64,000 nt of DNA, from the NCBI GenBank assembly GCA_013215295.1, contig JABSOZ010000013.1, forward strand, positions 98,217-162,216, given 5' to 3'. Shown here piece after piece: positions 55,937 through 64,000 of this stretch. Made by a program: the position numbers and the translations under genes. The stretch's first letter is position 1. Each line of letters begins with the position of its first letter. The notes below the pieces were generated by a model. It saw nothing but the letters and a program-made list of their open reading frames with translations, searched no databases and had not been told where the DNA came from. This stretch comes from Colwellia sp. Lineage in GTDB: Bacteria > Pseudomonadota > Gammaproteobacteria > Enterobacterales > Alteromonadaceae.

Positions 55937-57178
55937 TTACGCCATTAAACCAAAGGGATCATCAATAGAGTGTGATGGCTCAGTAAACCATTTTGCGCCG
56001 TGCTCAGTCATATAAAAATGATCTTCAAGGCGAATACCAAATTCATTTGGCAATACTAACATTGGCTCATTTGAGAAACACATGCCAACAGTGAGTGGTG
56101 TTCTGTCACTACGCACTAAATAAGGCCACTCGTGAATATCTAAACCAACACCATGGCCAGTTCTATGCGGACAACCAGGGGTTTGGTAATCAGGTCCCAT
56201 ATCTTGGCTGGCTAAGTAATCACGGGCAGCAACATCAACATCACCACATGGAACGCCAACTTTCGCTGCGTCAAATGCGCTTATTTGTGCATTTTTTTCT
56301 AATAACCACATTTTACGCTGGCGTGCGTTAGCTTCACCAAAAACATAGGTTCGGGTAATATCTGAATTGTATCCTTCTACCTGACAACCTGTATCAATTA
56401 ATACGATGTCATTTAATGCTAGATTTTTGGGCGTTTTTACACCGTGTGGGTAAGATGAGTCTTCACCAAATAAAACAATACAGAAATAAGAACCGGCAGG
56501 GGCTCCAACTTTTATATGGGCTTGATGAATAAAGTTTGTGACTTCTTGAGTACTGATCCCTTGATATAATATTTTTGCAACCGCTTTATGAACTTCCATT
56601 GTCATATCTTTAGCACGTTGCAATAACGCAATTTCGTGAGCCGATTTGACACTACGACAACCAGCAGTAACAGCTTTTGCATCAATAATTTGGTAATTGT
56701 TCTTGTCACTATCTGAGCATTGTTTAATACCATTGGCAATGAAAAAGGAGGTTGACTCGTCAATGGCAATTGTTCCTGAAGCAATACCCATATGCTTTAA
56801 GGTTTCAACAAATAATTGATAAGGGCTTTCATGCTCTTGCCAACCATTAACTTTACCCTTAATGGTCATATACTGATCTAGGGTATTCATTTCAAAATAT
56901 GGGGTGATATATTGAATTTCGCCTTCTTGTGGAATTATTGCCCCCACCATACGCTCACTGGCATACCATTTAGTTCCGGTAAAATAATACAGATTAGTAC
57001 CAGCATCTATATAAGTAGCTGCAATATTATTGGCTTTCATTAATTGCTGAGCTTTAGATATACGTGCATGAAACTCGTTTGAAGAGACAGGCTGAATATC
57101 ACCTGTCATATTGTTAAGTTTAGCTAGTTCTGATGCGGTGTCAGAGCCACCTATGCCTATAGTCATTTTTTGTGTCAT
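55937..57178 (-). CDS. M24-family metallopeptidase, Xaa-Pro peptidase-like
   Basis: A 413-residue pita-bread metalloenzyme. Metal ligands are visible in the order Asp (LIDTGCQVEGYNSDITRTY gives two), His (GHGVGLDIHEW), Glu (SNEPMLVLP) and Glu (IRLEDHFYM). An N-terminal creatinase-like domain covers residues ~35-175. It is cytosolic. It lies between yciB and the repeat protein gene and is probably monocistronic. Confidence 0.9.
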   Translation of the reverse strand: MTQKMTIGIGGSDTASELAKLNNMTGDIQPVSSNEFHARISKAQQLMKANNIAATYIDAGTNLYYFTGTKWYASERMVGAIIPQEGEIQYITPYFEMNTLDQYMTIKGKVNGWQEHESPYQLFVETLKHMGIASGTIAIDESTSFFIANGIKQCSDSDKNNYQIIDAKAVTAGCRSVKSAHEIALLQRAKDMTMEVHKAVAKILYQGISTQEVTNFIHQAHIKVGAPAGSYFCIVLFGEDSSYPHGVKTPKNLALNDIVLIDTGCQVEGYNSDITRTYVFGEANARQRKMWLLEKNAQISAFDAAKVGVPCGDVDVAARDYLASQDMGPDYQTPGCPHRTGHGVGLDIHEWPYLVRSDRTPLTVGMCFSNEPMLVLPNEFGIRLEDHFYMTEHGAKWFTEPSHSIDDPFGLMA

Positions 57179-57304
57179 TTACTGCTCCAAAATAATATTT
57201 ATGATTTTGGCATTATGACATTATTATTTTATACAATATACACTTTGAACTATTTATGTTGTTTAACAAATGCTCGTTATGATGATCAATATTGGGTAAA
57301 TAAT

Positions 57305-58318
57305 TTAAGCAACATAGAGATGCTCTGATAATGTTAAGGCTTCTTCGTAAAGTTCCGGCTCATTTTCCTGAAAATGTTTAACGCGTGCAATAGCTTGCGG
57401 TAATGCTTGGTTTGCCGCTTGAATAAGCCATGCTAAGCCAATTGAATGATCTTCTTCTATGCCTTCACCTAAGAAAAATGAACGGCCCATAGCACCCATT
57501 GATTTTGCATGCCCAAGTTGAGCTGCTTGCTCAAATAATCGAAAAGCTTGCTCAATCTCACCTTGTTCTCTTTTTAAAAGGGCTTGTTCGAAAAGCTCAT
57601 CATTACCTTGACCTAAGGGAGCAGTCTCGTCGTCATGAATATTACTGTTTTTGTCATCTATATTTACATGTTCAGTACTTGTATCAGCAGTTAAATGTTC
57701 GGTACTAGTTTCAGCAGTTGCATGTTCGATACTTGTATCAGCTGTTGCATGTTCAGTACTTGTATCAGCAGTTACATGTTCAGTATTTTCATCAGAAGTT
57801 GTATCAGCAGTTGCATGCTCGGTACTTGCATCAGCAGTTACATGCTCAGTACTAGTATCAGGCTCGGTACTTGTATCAGCAGTTGTAGTTGAAACATCTG
57901 TGTTTGCTATACTTTCAATGAATTCACTCGGTTCACTTTTTACAAAATCATCATCAGAAAAAATATCTCTAATATTAATGTCTTTTCTTTTCTCCGTAAG
58001 TAAGCAACTCATTACCGCATCATAACGACCATTAAGCTGTTCTATCATTTGCTGTTGTTTCGTCATTTGTTCTTTGTAATATTTTACATCATCATTCAAT
58101 TGATTGATTTGATCATTTTGCAGGGAAAGGAGTTTTTGTTGAGATTGTTTTAAATTCTCAATATTAGATTGATTAGCGTGATCTATTCTTAATTGTTGGC
58201 TATGACTGTACTGCTCGAATCGTTGTAATACACCTTGCACACTCTGTTCGTAGTTACTTTTCATTTTCTCAAACCAACGAAATACTTGGCTCGGTACTTT
58301 TTGATTCTCTTGTGACAT
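57305..58318 (-). CDS. Coiled-coil protein with Thr/Glu/His repeats and Sel1-like C-terminus
   Basis: About 337 residues starting at MSQENQ (58318). The N-terminus is a Gln-rich coiled coil (about 25-105, QSQQKLLSLQNDQINQLNDD), then an acidic spacer (DIFSDDDFVKSEPSEF). A low-complexity block of about seven 9-residue units (DTSTEHATA and variants) follows, then a Sel1/TPR-type region (ALLKREQGEIEQAFRLFEQAAQLGHAKSMGAMGRSFF). I do not recognise a family for the whole. The repeat block is encoded by a 27-bp tandem array. Confidence 0.75.
   Translation of the reverse strand: MSQENQKVPSQVFRWFEKMKSNYEQSVQGVLQRFEQYSHSQQLRIDHANQSNIENLKQSQQKLLSLQNDQINQLNDDVKYYKEQMTKQQQMIEQLNGRYDAVMSCLLTEKRKDINIRDIFSDDDFVKSEPSEFIESIANTDVSTTTADTSTEPDTSTEHVTADASTEHATADTTSDENTEHVTADTSTEHATADTSIEHATAETSTEHLTADTSTEHVNIDDKNSNIHDDETAPLGQGNDELFEQALLKREQGEIEQAFRLFEQAAQLGHAKSMGAMGRSFFLGEGIEEDHSIGLAWLIQAANQALPQAIARVKHFQENEPELYEEALTLSEHLYVA
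57668..57890. repeat. 27-bp imperfect tandem repeat within the coiled-coil/Sel1 gene
   Basis: About seven imperfect 27-bp units encode (D/E)TSTEH(A/V/L)TA on the minus strand, with one longer unit containing SDEN. Units differ by a few bases, mostly third positions plus Ala/Val/Leu swaps. No unique spacers, so this is not a CRISPR. Confidence 0.9.
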
Positions 58319-58554
58319 GGTCATTCCCAATTATTCATGTTGTTTCAACCATAATAATTGTAAACAGGGAAAGCAATATAATCATTAAAATAAATCTGAC
58401 TATTTTAATGTTTGATTTTTGAGCTGTTTTGTTGTTTTTTTGTAAACACTTAAAAAATAGTAAATTTTTTATGGAAATAAACTTGCAGTTATTTTTATAT
58501 GCCTTATGTTTAGGGATAGGTTCTAAAACTTTAAGTGAATAAATAAGGGATTAA

Positions 58555-58830
58555 ATGTTCAAATTACCCGCTCAGTTAACGATTGCTCAAGTTGATGACT
58601 GCAAAGCTAAACTACTGATCGAAATTGATGAGAATGATGTTATCAGTTTTGACGACAGTGATGTCACGAGTATTGATACAGTAGGCATACAATTGCTATT
58701 AGCTGCGGTAACTTACATCGCTTCACTAAATAAAGAACTTAACTGGAGCTCTTCTTCTTCAGCTATTCAACAAAGCGTTAAGCAACTAGGGCTTAACGAA
58801 GCCATTTTAAATCAATATCTGAATGCTTAA
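58555..58830 (+). CDS. STAS-domain protein of the chemotaxis operon
   Basis: A 91-residue STAS domain with the DVTSIDTVGIQLLLAAV segment. The position corresponding to the phosphorylatable Ser in SpoIIAA-type proteins is Thr (IDTVG). It is the first gene of the che operon, 48 bp before cheY, with AAGGGA ribosome-binding sequence upstream. A signalling role linked to CheA is inferred from location only. Confidence 0.88.
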   Translation: MFKLPAQLTIAQVDDCKAKLLIEIDENDVISFDDSDVTSIDTVGIQLLLAAVTYIASLNKELNWSSSSSAIQQSVKQLGLNEAILNQYLNA

Positions 58831-58877
58831 TTATGATTAAGTCTTTGAAGTTATATTCAGCTTAAAAGGAAAAAGAC

Positions 58878-59240
58878 ATGACCAAAATATTGGTTGTAGA
58901 CGACTCTAACTCTATTCGCGATATGGTTAGTTTTACATTAAAAAGTGCCGGTTATGAAACGGTTGAAGCAAAAGATGGACAAGACGGATTAAATAAAGCT
59001 AAAGCAACATCCATCGATTTGGTAATTTCTGATGTAAATATGCCCATTATGGACGGCATAACCCTTTGTCAAGAATTACGTAAGCTACCAAGTTTCAAAT
59101 TTACTCCTATTTTGATGTTAACCACTGAAAGCTCTGGAGATATGAAAATGCGTGGTAAAGCCGCAGGAGCTACTGGCTGGTTAGTCAAACCTTTTAACCC
59201 TGAAAAATTATTAGCAACCATTAAAAGGGTTGTCAGGTAA
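58878..59240 (+). CDS. cheY: CheY-like response regulator
   Basis: A 120-residue single receiver domain. DD at residues 8-9, the phospho-acceptor D52 in VISDVNMPIMDG, LTTES for the switch Thr and VKPFNP for the Lys are all present. Length and composition fit CheY, with FxxKxxxxA-like C-terminus. An AAAAGGAAAAAG ribosome-binding site precedes the ATG. It overlaps an alternative TTG of cheA by 11 bp, but the ATG of cheA is 8 bp after its stop. Confidence 0.95.
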   Translation: MTKILVVDDSNSIRDMVSFTLKSAGYETVEAKDGQDGLNKAKATSIDLVISDVNMPIMDGITLCQELRKLPSFKFTPILMLTTESSGDMKMRGKAAGATGWLVKPFNPEKLLATIKRVVR

Positions 59241-59247
59241 AGCTATT

Positions 59248-61368
59248 ATGAGTGTAGATCTATCGCAATTTATTCCAAGTTTCTTAGAAGAAAGCTTTGA
59301 AGGCCTCGAATTAATGGAGTCGAGCTTGCTAGATTTAGAGCAAGGTGATGATGAAACGATTAATTCAATTTTTCGTGCCGCGCATTCCATAAAAGGCGGT
59401 GCGGGTACTTTTGGTTTTAATTCTGTTACTGAATTTACCCATTTAGTTGAAACACTACTTGATGAAATGCGTGATGGAAGACGCAAAATTGCTCAAGATG
59501 ATGTTGAACTACTATTAGACTCAGTTGATTGTATGCGTCTACTCATTGAGTCTATACGTGATGAAATAGAATGTGATACTTCAAAAATAATTGAGACCTC
59601 AGCATTGTTAGAAAAAACCTTAGCTGCTGATGGTGTCGAAGTGAGTGAAGCTATAACCATTAACAGTTCAGATACTGTTGAAAGCAAAACGGATGATACC
59701 AGTACTTGGCAAATCTCATTTATTCCTGAGCATCATTTGGTACAAACGGGTAATGACCCCTTATTACTTTTTAATGCGTTAGCTGATTTAGGTGAAGTAA
59801 CTTTAGTCGCCTGCGCAAAAAAATTACCCGCGTTAAATGAGCTCGACGCTGAAGAGATTCATTTAAGTTGGAATATAACCCTTCAGTCAAGCGCTAATGA
59901 AGATGAAATAAAAGAAGTTTTTGAATGGGTCGAAGACGAGTGCGAATTAATTATCACTAAAGAAGCGCTCTCTAACGGTGATTTATCTATAGCTGAGTTA
60001 TTAACAGAACCACCTTCCTTGGAAGAGTCAGATCCAATTTTATCAACCGCTACATCAAAAATTGACAACCCGGCAAAACCAACCGAAAAAAGCACTGAAA
60101 AGTCATCGAGCAAAGCCAAAAATGATTTGGGTTCAATTCGTGTTGGGGTTGATAAAGTCGATAGTTTAATCAATTTAGTGGGCGAATTAGTTATTACTCA
60201 ATCTATGTTATCTGAATTAGGTAATGATTTTGATTTATCAAAAGTAGAGCGTTTAAATTCTGGTTTAGAACAGTTACTTCAAAACACCAAAGAGTTACAA
60301 GAAAGTGTCATGCGTATTCGTATGCTTCCTATTAGCTTTGCATTTAACCGTTTCCCAAGGTTGGTTCATGACTTATCTAAAAAAACAGGTAAAGATATTG
60401 AGCTTATTTTAAAAGGTGAGCAAACTGAATTAGATAAAACGGTGATGGAGCAAATTGGTGACCCACTTGTTCATTTGGTACGTAACGCCGTTGATCATGG
60501 TATAGAATCTGCTGAAGTTAGATTAGCAAATGGTAAACCCAAAAAGGGCACCATAATGTTAGACGCTTATCATCAAGGCGGCAGTATTATTATAGAAATT
60601 AAAGATGATGGTGGTGGGATTGACCGTGAAGCTGTATTTAATAAAGCGTTAGAGAAAGGCCTTGTTGATGAAAATACGGTATTAACCGACGCCCAGACCT
60701 TTGATTTACTGTTCGAACCTGGATTTTCTACGGCAAAAGAAGTCAGCGATATTTCTGGTCGCGGTGTGGGTATGGATGTCGTTAAAAAGAACATTCAATC
60801 ACTCGGTGGACGCATTCAGGTAATATCTGAGCCAGGAAAAGGTAGTACATTTCGCGTAAATTTACCCCTAACACTTGCCATTTTAGATGGGCAACTTGTT
60901 CAAGTGGGTACTGAAACCTATATAATTCCGCTTATCACTATTGTTGAATCACTACAGCCACAAAAAGAGCTTATTAATCGAGTATCCGGCGATATGGTGC
61001 TTTATCGTCTTCGTGAAGATAATGTTCCCGTTATACCTATTTATCAATTGTTTAATATTCCCAGCGAGTTTGACAATATTGAAAAATCTTTATTAGTTGT
61101 TGTTGAGGCTGATGGTCAGAAAATCGGCTTAATGGTAGATGATCTACTTGCCCAACAGCAAGTTGTCATTAAAAGTTTGAATGATAACTACCAACAAGTT
61201 GATGGAATATCTGGAGCAACCATATTAGGTGATGGTTCTGTCGCAATGATATTAGATGTTCCCGGTATTATTACTATGGCACTTGCTCAAGCACAGTTGA
61301 ATCAAAAAAACAGGTCAACGATTAAACCTAAAATAACACAGTCAATATCTGAAGGAGTGAACTCTTAA
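59248..61368 (+). CDS. cheA: Chemotaxis histidine kinase CheA
   Basis: A 706-residue kinase. P1 has the phosphorylated H46 in AAHSIKGGAG. A linker with a second small domain (about 150-260) is followed by P3 (SIRVGVDKVDSLINLVGELV), P4 with HLVRNAVDHGIES and GRGVGMDVVKKNI, and P5, a CheW-like regulatory domain (AILDGQLVQVGTETYIIPLITIVES). The ATG at 59248 is chosen over the TTG at 59230. It is followed by two cheW genes, the first of which overlaps its stop by one base. Confidence 0.96.
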   Translation: MSVDLSQFIPSFLEESFEGLELMESSLLDLEQGDDETINSIFRAAHSIKGGAGTFGFNSVTEFTHLVETLLDEMRDGRRKIAQDDVELLLDSVDCMRLLIESIRDEIECDTSKIIETSALLEKTLAADGVEVSEAITINSSDTVESKTDDTSTWQISFIPEHHLVQTGNDPLLLFNALADLGEVTLVACAKKLPALNELDAEEIHLSWNITLQSSANEDEIKEVFEWVEDECELIITKEALSNGDLSIAELLTEPPSLEESDPILSTATSKIDNPAKPTEKSTEKSSSKAKNDLGSIRVGVDKVDSLINLVGELVITQSMLSELGNDFDLSKVERLNSGLEQLLQNTKELQESVMRIRMLPISFAFNRFPRLVHDLSKKTGKDIELILKGEQTELDKTVMEQIGDPLVHLVRNAVDHGIESAEVRLANGKPKKGTIMLDAYHQGGSIIIEIKDDGGGIDREAVFNKALEKGLVDENTVLTDAQTFDLLFEPGFSTAKEVSDISGRGVGMDVVKKNIQSLGGRIQVISEPGKGSTFRVNLPLTLAILDGQLVQVGTETYIIPLITIVESLQPQKELINRVSGDMVLYRLREDNVPVIPIYQLFNIPSEFDNIEKSLLVVVEADGQKIGLMVDDLLAQQQVVIKSLNDNYQQVDGISGATILGDGSVAMILDVPGIITMALAQAQLNQKNRSTIKPKITQSISEGVNS

Positions 61369-61892
61369 TGGATATTCAAATGTTAGCAGATGAAGTCCCT
61401 GTCGAAGGAGAGCACTCCCTAGAAGGCGTCGATTTTATAACCAGTGGTGAACAATACCTGACATTTTTATTATCAGATGAACAATATGCTGTTGATATTT
61501 TATGTGTGGAAGAAATTCGAAGTTGGGAAAATCCAACCCGTATCCCAAACTCTCCTTCTTATATCAAAGGAGTGATAAATATGCGCGGTATCATTGTTCC
61601 TATCGTTGATTTACGCATGAAATTTAATATCGGCGAAGCTATTTATTGTGACACAACGGTAGTGATAGTGCTTACGGTTGAAACAGAAGAAAAAACCCGC
61701 ACTATCGGTTTTGTCGTTGACGCAGTATCTGACGTCTTAAATGTTGAAGAGAATGAAATAAAGCCAGCCCCCGTTTTTGGCGGTTGTGTTCCACAAGCTT
61801 ACCTTGATGGATTAGTGAATGTGGGTGAAAAAGTTGTCACGATACTTAACGTAAAAACTCTGCAAGCTGTTGAAAAGCACCAGATAAATTAA
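61368..61892 (+). CDS. cheW: CheW coupling protein 1
   Basis: A 174-residue CheW. The SH3-like fold is represented by EQYLTFLLSDEQYAVDILCVEEIRSW, YIKGVINMRGIIVPIVDLRMKF and VDAVSDVLNVEENEIKPAP. It has a 25-residue acidic N-terminal extension (DEVPVEGEHSLEGVDF) absent in the second CheW. It overlaps the cheA stop by one base. Confidence 0.94.
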   Translation: MDIQMLADEVPVEGEHSLEGVDFITSGEQYLTFLLSDEQYAVDILCVEEIRSWENPTRIPNSPSYIKGVINMRGIIVPIVDLRMKFNIGEAIYCDTTVVIVLTVETEEKTRTIGFVVDAVSDVLNVEENEIKPAPVFGGCVPQAYLDGLVNVGEKVVTILNVKTLQAVEKHQIN

Positions 61893-61906
61893 CAGGGAAA
61901 GATACC

Positions 61907-62407
61907 ATGGAACAAGAGCAAGAATATCTCACCTTTTTTTTAAATGGCGAAGAGTATGGCGTTGATATTTTATGTGTACAAGAAATACGTGTTTGGAGTT
62001 CGGTAACAGAGTTACCGAATAAGCCTAAGTACATAAAAGGCGTGATCAATTTAAGAGGCATTATCATTCCTATCATTGATTTGAGACAGCGCTTTGGACA
62101 AGAGCCGTTAGCGTATAATGAACAAACGGTTACCATTATTTTACGTAATCAAAATAGTAAAAAAACTATGGCGGTTGGTATTGTTGTAGATGCCGTATCA
62201 GAAGTGTACAAGTTTGACAAAAAATCAATTCGAACCGCTCCTTCCTTTGGCAATAATATTGATCGTTGCTTTTTACAGGGAATGGCCACCATTGACGACA
62301 AACTGATTATCTTACTCGACAGCAATAGTTTATTAGACCAAAACGAACTCTATCAGGTTGACCATAAAGACGTTAAGTCGCGGTCACCAGATAAAACTGC
62401 AGTGTAA
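61907..62407 (+). CDS. cheW: CheW coupling protein 2
   Basis: A 166-residue CheW with EYLTFFLNGEEYGVDILCVQEIRVW, KYIKGVINLRGIIIPIIDLRQRFG and VDAVSEVYKFDKKSIRTAP, clearly a paralogue of the preceding gene (shared DILCV-EIR and KGVIN-RGI segments). A Lys/Asp-rich C-terminal tail (DHKDVKSRSPDK) is not in the first. The gap to the receptor-like gene is 75 bp. Confidence 0.94.
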   Translation: MEQEQEYLTFFLNGEEYGVDILCVQEIRVWSSVTELPNKPKYIKGVINLRGIIIPIIDLRQRFGQEPLAYNEQTVTIILRNQNSKKTMAVGIVVDAVSEVYKFDKKSIRTAPSFGNNIDRCFLQGMATIDDKLIILLDSNSLLDQNELYQVDHKDVKSRSPDKTAV

Positions 62408-62482
62408 AGATAGATAAAACTGTAAAAACAAATTGAATGTTTTTTATAAAATAGTAAAAATAAAAACGATGGAGCAAAATTT

Positions 62483-64000
62483 ATGACACCCAAGCAAATT
62501 AGTTTAGTTCAAGAATCATGGGCTAAAGTTAAGCCAATAGCTCCGCAAGCTGCGGAAATATTTTATAGCACTTTGTTTGAAATGGACCCGTCGCTAAAAC
62601 CGCTATTTAAAAACGATATAACCGAGCAAGGTATTAAATTAATGACCATGCTCGATACCGCGGTGAAGTTGCTCAGTAGCCCGGATAAATTAATTCCAGC
62701 AGTAGAAAAATTAGGGATAAGACATGTCGACTACGGCGTTACGACGGCTCATTACGATACCGTCGGAGCCGCGTTACTCAAAACCCTCGAAATAGGTTTA
62801 GGTGATGCATTTACCCCAACTGTGAAAAAAGCATGGACGGCGGTTTATACCGTTTTAGCAACCACTATGATAGCAGCAGCTGATGCAAGCATTGCTGAAA
62901 AAAAACAATCAACAGGAACTACTATGAGCAACAGTAATAACGAACAAAGTGCATTTATTCAAGCAGCGTTAGAACAGTCTGGCGTTGCTGTTATGATGAT
63001 TGATAGAGACTTCATTATTACCTATGCCAATGAAAGCACAATGAAGTTGCTTAAAACCCATGAAGCAACGTTTCAGAAAAAATGGCCGAGTTTTGTCGCA
63101 AACAAAGACGATATTATGGGTTTTTGTATTGATGGTTTTCATGAAAATCCTGCCCATCAACGTAAATTACTCTCAGATCCTAATAACTTACCTTACACCA
63201 CAGATATTGAAATCGAACATTTGATCATGGAATTAAATGTTACCGCGATCATGAGTGCTGATAATAAATATATTGGTAATTCACTTGAATGGAGTGATGT
63301 TACACAGATAAGAGCAAGCAGTGATAAGGCAGTACAATTGCAAGGTGCTCTTGATCAATCTAATACTCCAAGCATGATGATTGACCGCGATTTCATCATC
63401 ACTTACGCCAATAAAGCGACGTTTACCTTATTAAAAGACAATGAAGCGGTATTTGCCGCGAGTTTTCCTGGCTTTAAAGCCGATGAAGACGCGATTATTG
63501 GCGCTTGTATTGATATTTTTCATAAAAATCCGGCCCATCAACGCAAACTACTTGACGATCCCAATAATTTACCGTGGCAAACTGATATTCAAGTGCAGCA
63601 TTTAACCTTTGAATTAAATGTTACCGCGATTATGAATACCGCGGGTGAGTATATCGGTAATTCACTTGAGTGGGCTAATGTCACAGAAGTCAGAGAATCG
63701 GCTAACAAGTCCGTACAATTACAAGGGGCCATTGACCAATCTAATACCCCAACCATGATGATTGACCGCGACTTTTTGATCACCTACGCCAATAAAGCTA
63801 CGTTTACCTTATTAAAAGACAATGAAGCGGTATTTGCCGCAAGTTTTCCCGGTTTTAAAGCCGATGAAGACGCGATTATTGGCGCTTGTATCGATGGTTT
63901 TCATAAAAATCCGGCCCATCAACGTAAACTCTTAGACGATCCAAACAACTTGCCATGGCAAACTGATATTCAAGTGCAGCATTTAACCTTTGAATTAAAT
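62483..64000 (+). CDS. Globin-PAS-PAS-PAS sensor, probable chemoreceptor (5' part)
   Basis: An ATG at 62483, with GGAG 8 bp upstream, opens a frame that runs without a stop to the window edge (506 codons). Residues ~1-140 are a bacterial single-domain globin: W13, F42 (CD1), distal Q49, proximal H81 in GIRHVDYGV, TAHYDTVGAALL and KAWTAVYTVLA, close to Vitreoscilla hemoglobin in pattern. From ~155 come three PAS units with period 127 residues. Each has MMIDRDFIITYAN-like starts and FHxNPAHQRKLL (His pairs at about 220/225, 347/352 and 474/479); the LEW(S/A) Trp is visible at 270 and 397. These are the heme-PAS signatures of Aer2-type receptors. It follows cheA-cheW-cheW, so an MCP signalling domain beyond the edge is expected but not seen. 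No membrane segment is present in the visible part. Confidence 0.88.
   Translation, partial: MTPKQISLVQESWAKVKPIAPQAAEIFYSTLFEMDPSLKPLFKNDITEQGIKLMTMLDTAVKLLSSPDKLIPAVEKLGIRHVDYGVTTAHYDTVGAALLKTLEIGLGDAFTPTVKKAWTAVYTVLATTMIAAADASIAEKKQSTGTTMSNSNNEQSAFIQAALEQSGVAVMMIDRDFIITYANESTMKLLKTHEATFQKKWPSFVANKDDIMGFCIDGFHENPAHQRKLLSDPNNLPYTTDIEIEHLIMELNVTAIMSADNKYIGNSLEWSDVTQIRASSDKAVQLQGALDQSNTPSMMIDRDFIITYANKATFTLLKDNEAVFAASFPGFKADEDAIIGACIDIFHKNPAHQRKLLDDPNNLPWQTDIQVQHLTFELNVTAIMNTAGEYIGNSLEWANVTEVRESANKSVQLQGAIDQSNTPTMMIDRDFLITYANKATFTLLKDNEAVFAASFPGFKADEDAIIGACIDGFHKNPAHQRKLLDDPNNLPWQTDIQVQHLTFELN
62951..64000. repeat. 381-bp in-frame tandem repeat (PAS units)
   Basis: Units begin at 62951, 63332 and 63713, giving an exact 381-bp (127-codon) period; the third is cut by the window edge. 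Units 2 and 3 are nearly identical over long stretches (for example around GACAATGAAGCGGTATTTGC), while unit 1 is clearly divergent. This fits recent in-frame duplication of one PAS unit. Confidence 0.93.

Noticed and set aside
57668..57890. Regular 27-bp repeats as a possible CRISPR array
   Set aside because: Units are contiguous, coding and without unique spacers; no cas genes are in the window.
57651..58025. A 124-residue plus-strand frame with Cys/Val/Ser repeats
   Set aside because: It is the antisense reading of the 27-bp tandem repeat in the minus-strand coiled-coil/Sel1 gene; the low complexity mirrors the repeat.
59230..59247. TTG start for cheA inside cheY
   Set aside because: The ATG at 59248 begins at the normal P1 domain; the extra six residues lack support.

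Overview
The window is chromosomal DNA from an AT-rich marine gammaproteobacterium of the Alteromonadales, most like Colwellia or Thalassotalea. This rests on the base composition, on family-level matches (TIGR03503, VC2046/SO_2500, DUF2919, DUF1461), and on the purN-purM / hda / arsC / bepA / perM / bcp-gcvR / bamC / dapE block, whose gene neighbourhood resembles that of E. coli. No database search was possible, so all names rest on motif and family recognition.

Layout. 1-7027 (minus strand): a tryptophan/kynurenine catabolic cluster. It runs from an SDR protein and 2-aminomuconate semialdehyde dehydrogenase through a RidA-type deaminase, 3-hydroxyanthranilate dioxygenase, ACMS decarboxylase, a cyclase-type formamidase and kynureninase to the start of kynurenine 3-monooxygenase, which leaves the window. 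This is the meta-cleavage route through 2-aminomuconate. 7268-18000: a small alpha/beta hydrolase, cysK, a secreted lipase-like hydrolase with an anchored partner and an RDD membrane protein, then two tandem paralogous DUF5916 outer-membrane proteins. 18193-21845: DUF599, DUF2919, dnaQ and TIGR03503 in an overlapping operon, followed by tRNA-Asp with a near-consensus promoter and an 8-bp tandem repeat. 22043-27474: two acyl-CoA dehydrogenases (one DmdC-like, one FadE) around a TetR regulator. 27633-45613: housekeeping genes for purine synthesis, replication control (Hda), envelope maintenance (BepA, BamC), peroxide defence, GcvR and DapE. 46695-58318: yfbV, rlmA, xthA, an RstAB-like two-component system, an SOS-controlled sulA with a perfect LexA box, yciI and yciB, an M24 peptidase, and a repeat-rich coiled-coil/Sel1 protein.

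58555 to the right edge is a chemotaxis operon: STAS protein, CheY, CheA, CheW, CheW, then a receptor-like gene that is cut by the window edge. That last gene is the most exciting object here. It begins with a complete single-domain globin and continues into at least three tandem PAS domains, each with an exact 127-codon period. The PAS domains carry the FHxNPAHQR and LEW signatures of the heme-binding PAS domain of Aer2-type oxygen receptors. As read, it is a cytoplasmic multi-heme gas sensor placed beside its own CheA/CheW pair.

Other points worth attention are the SDR protein that lacks the YxxxK catalytic pair, the absence of dapA between gcvR and bamC, a HExxH lipoprotein between hda and arsC, a 73-nt nested palindrome between perM and the YgjP-like peptidase gene, and a 1.1-kb gap with DnaA-box-like sequences upstream of yfbV.
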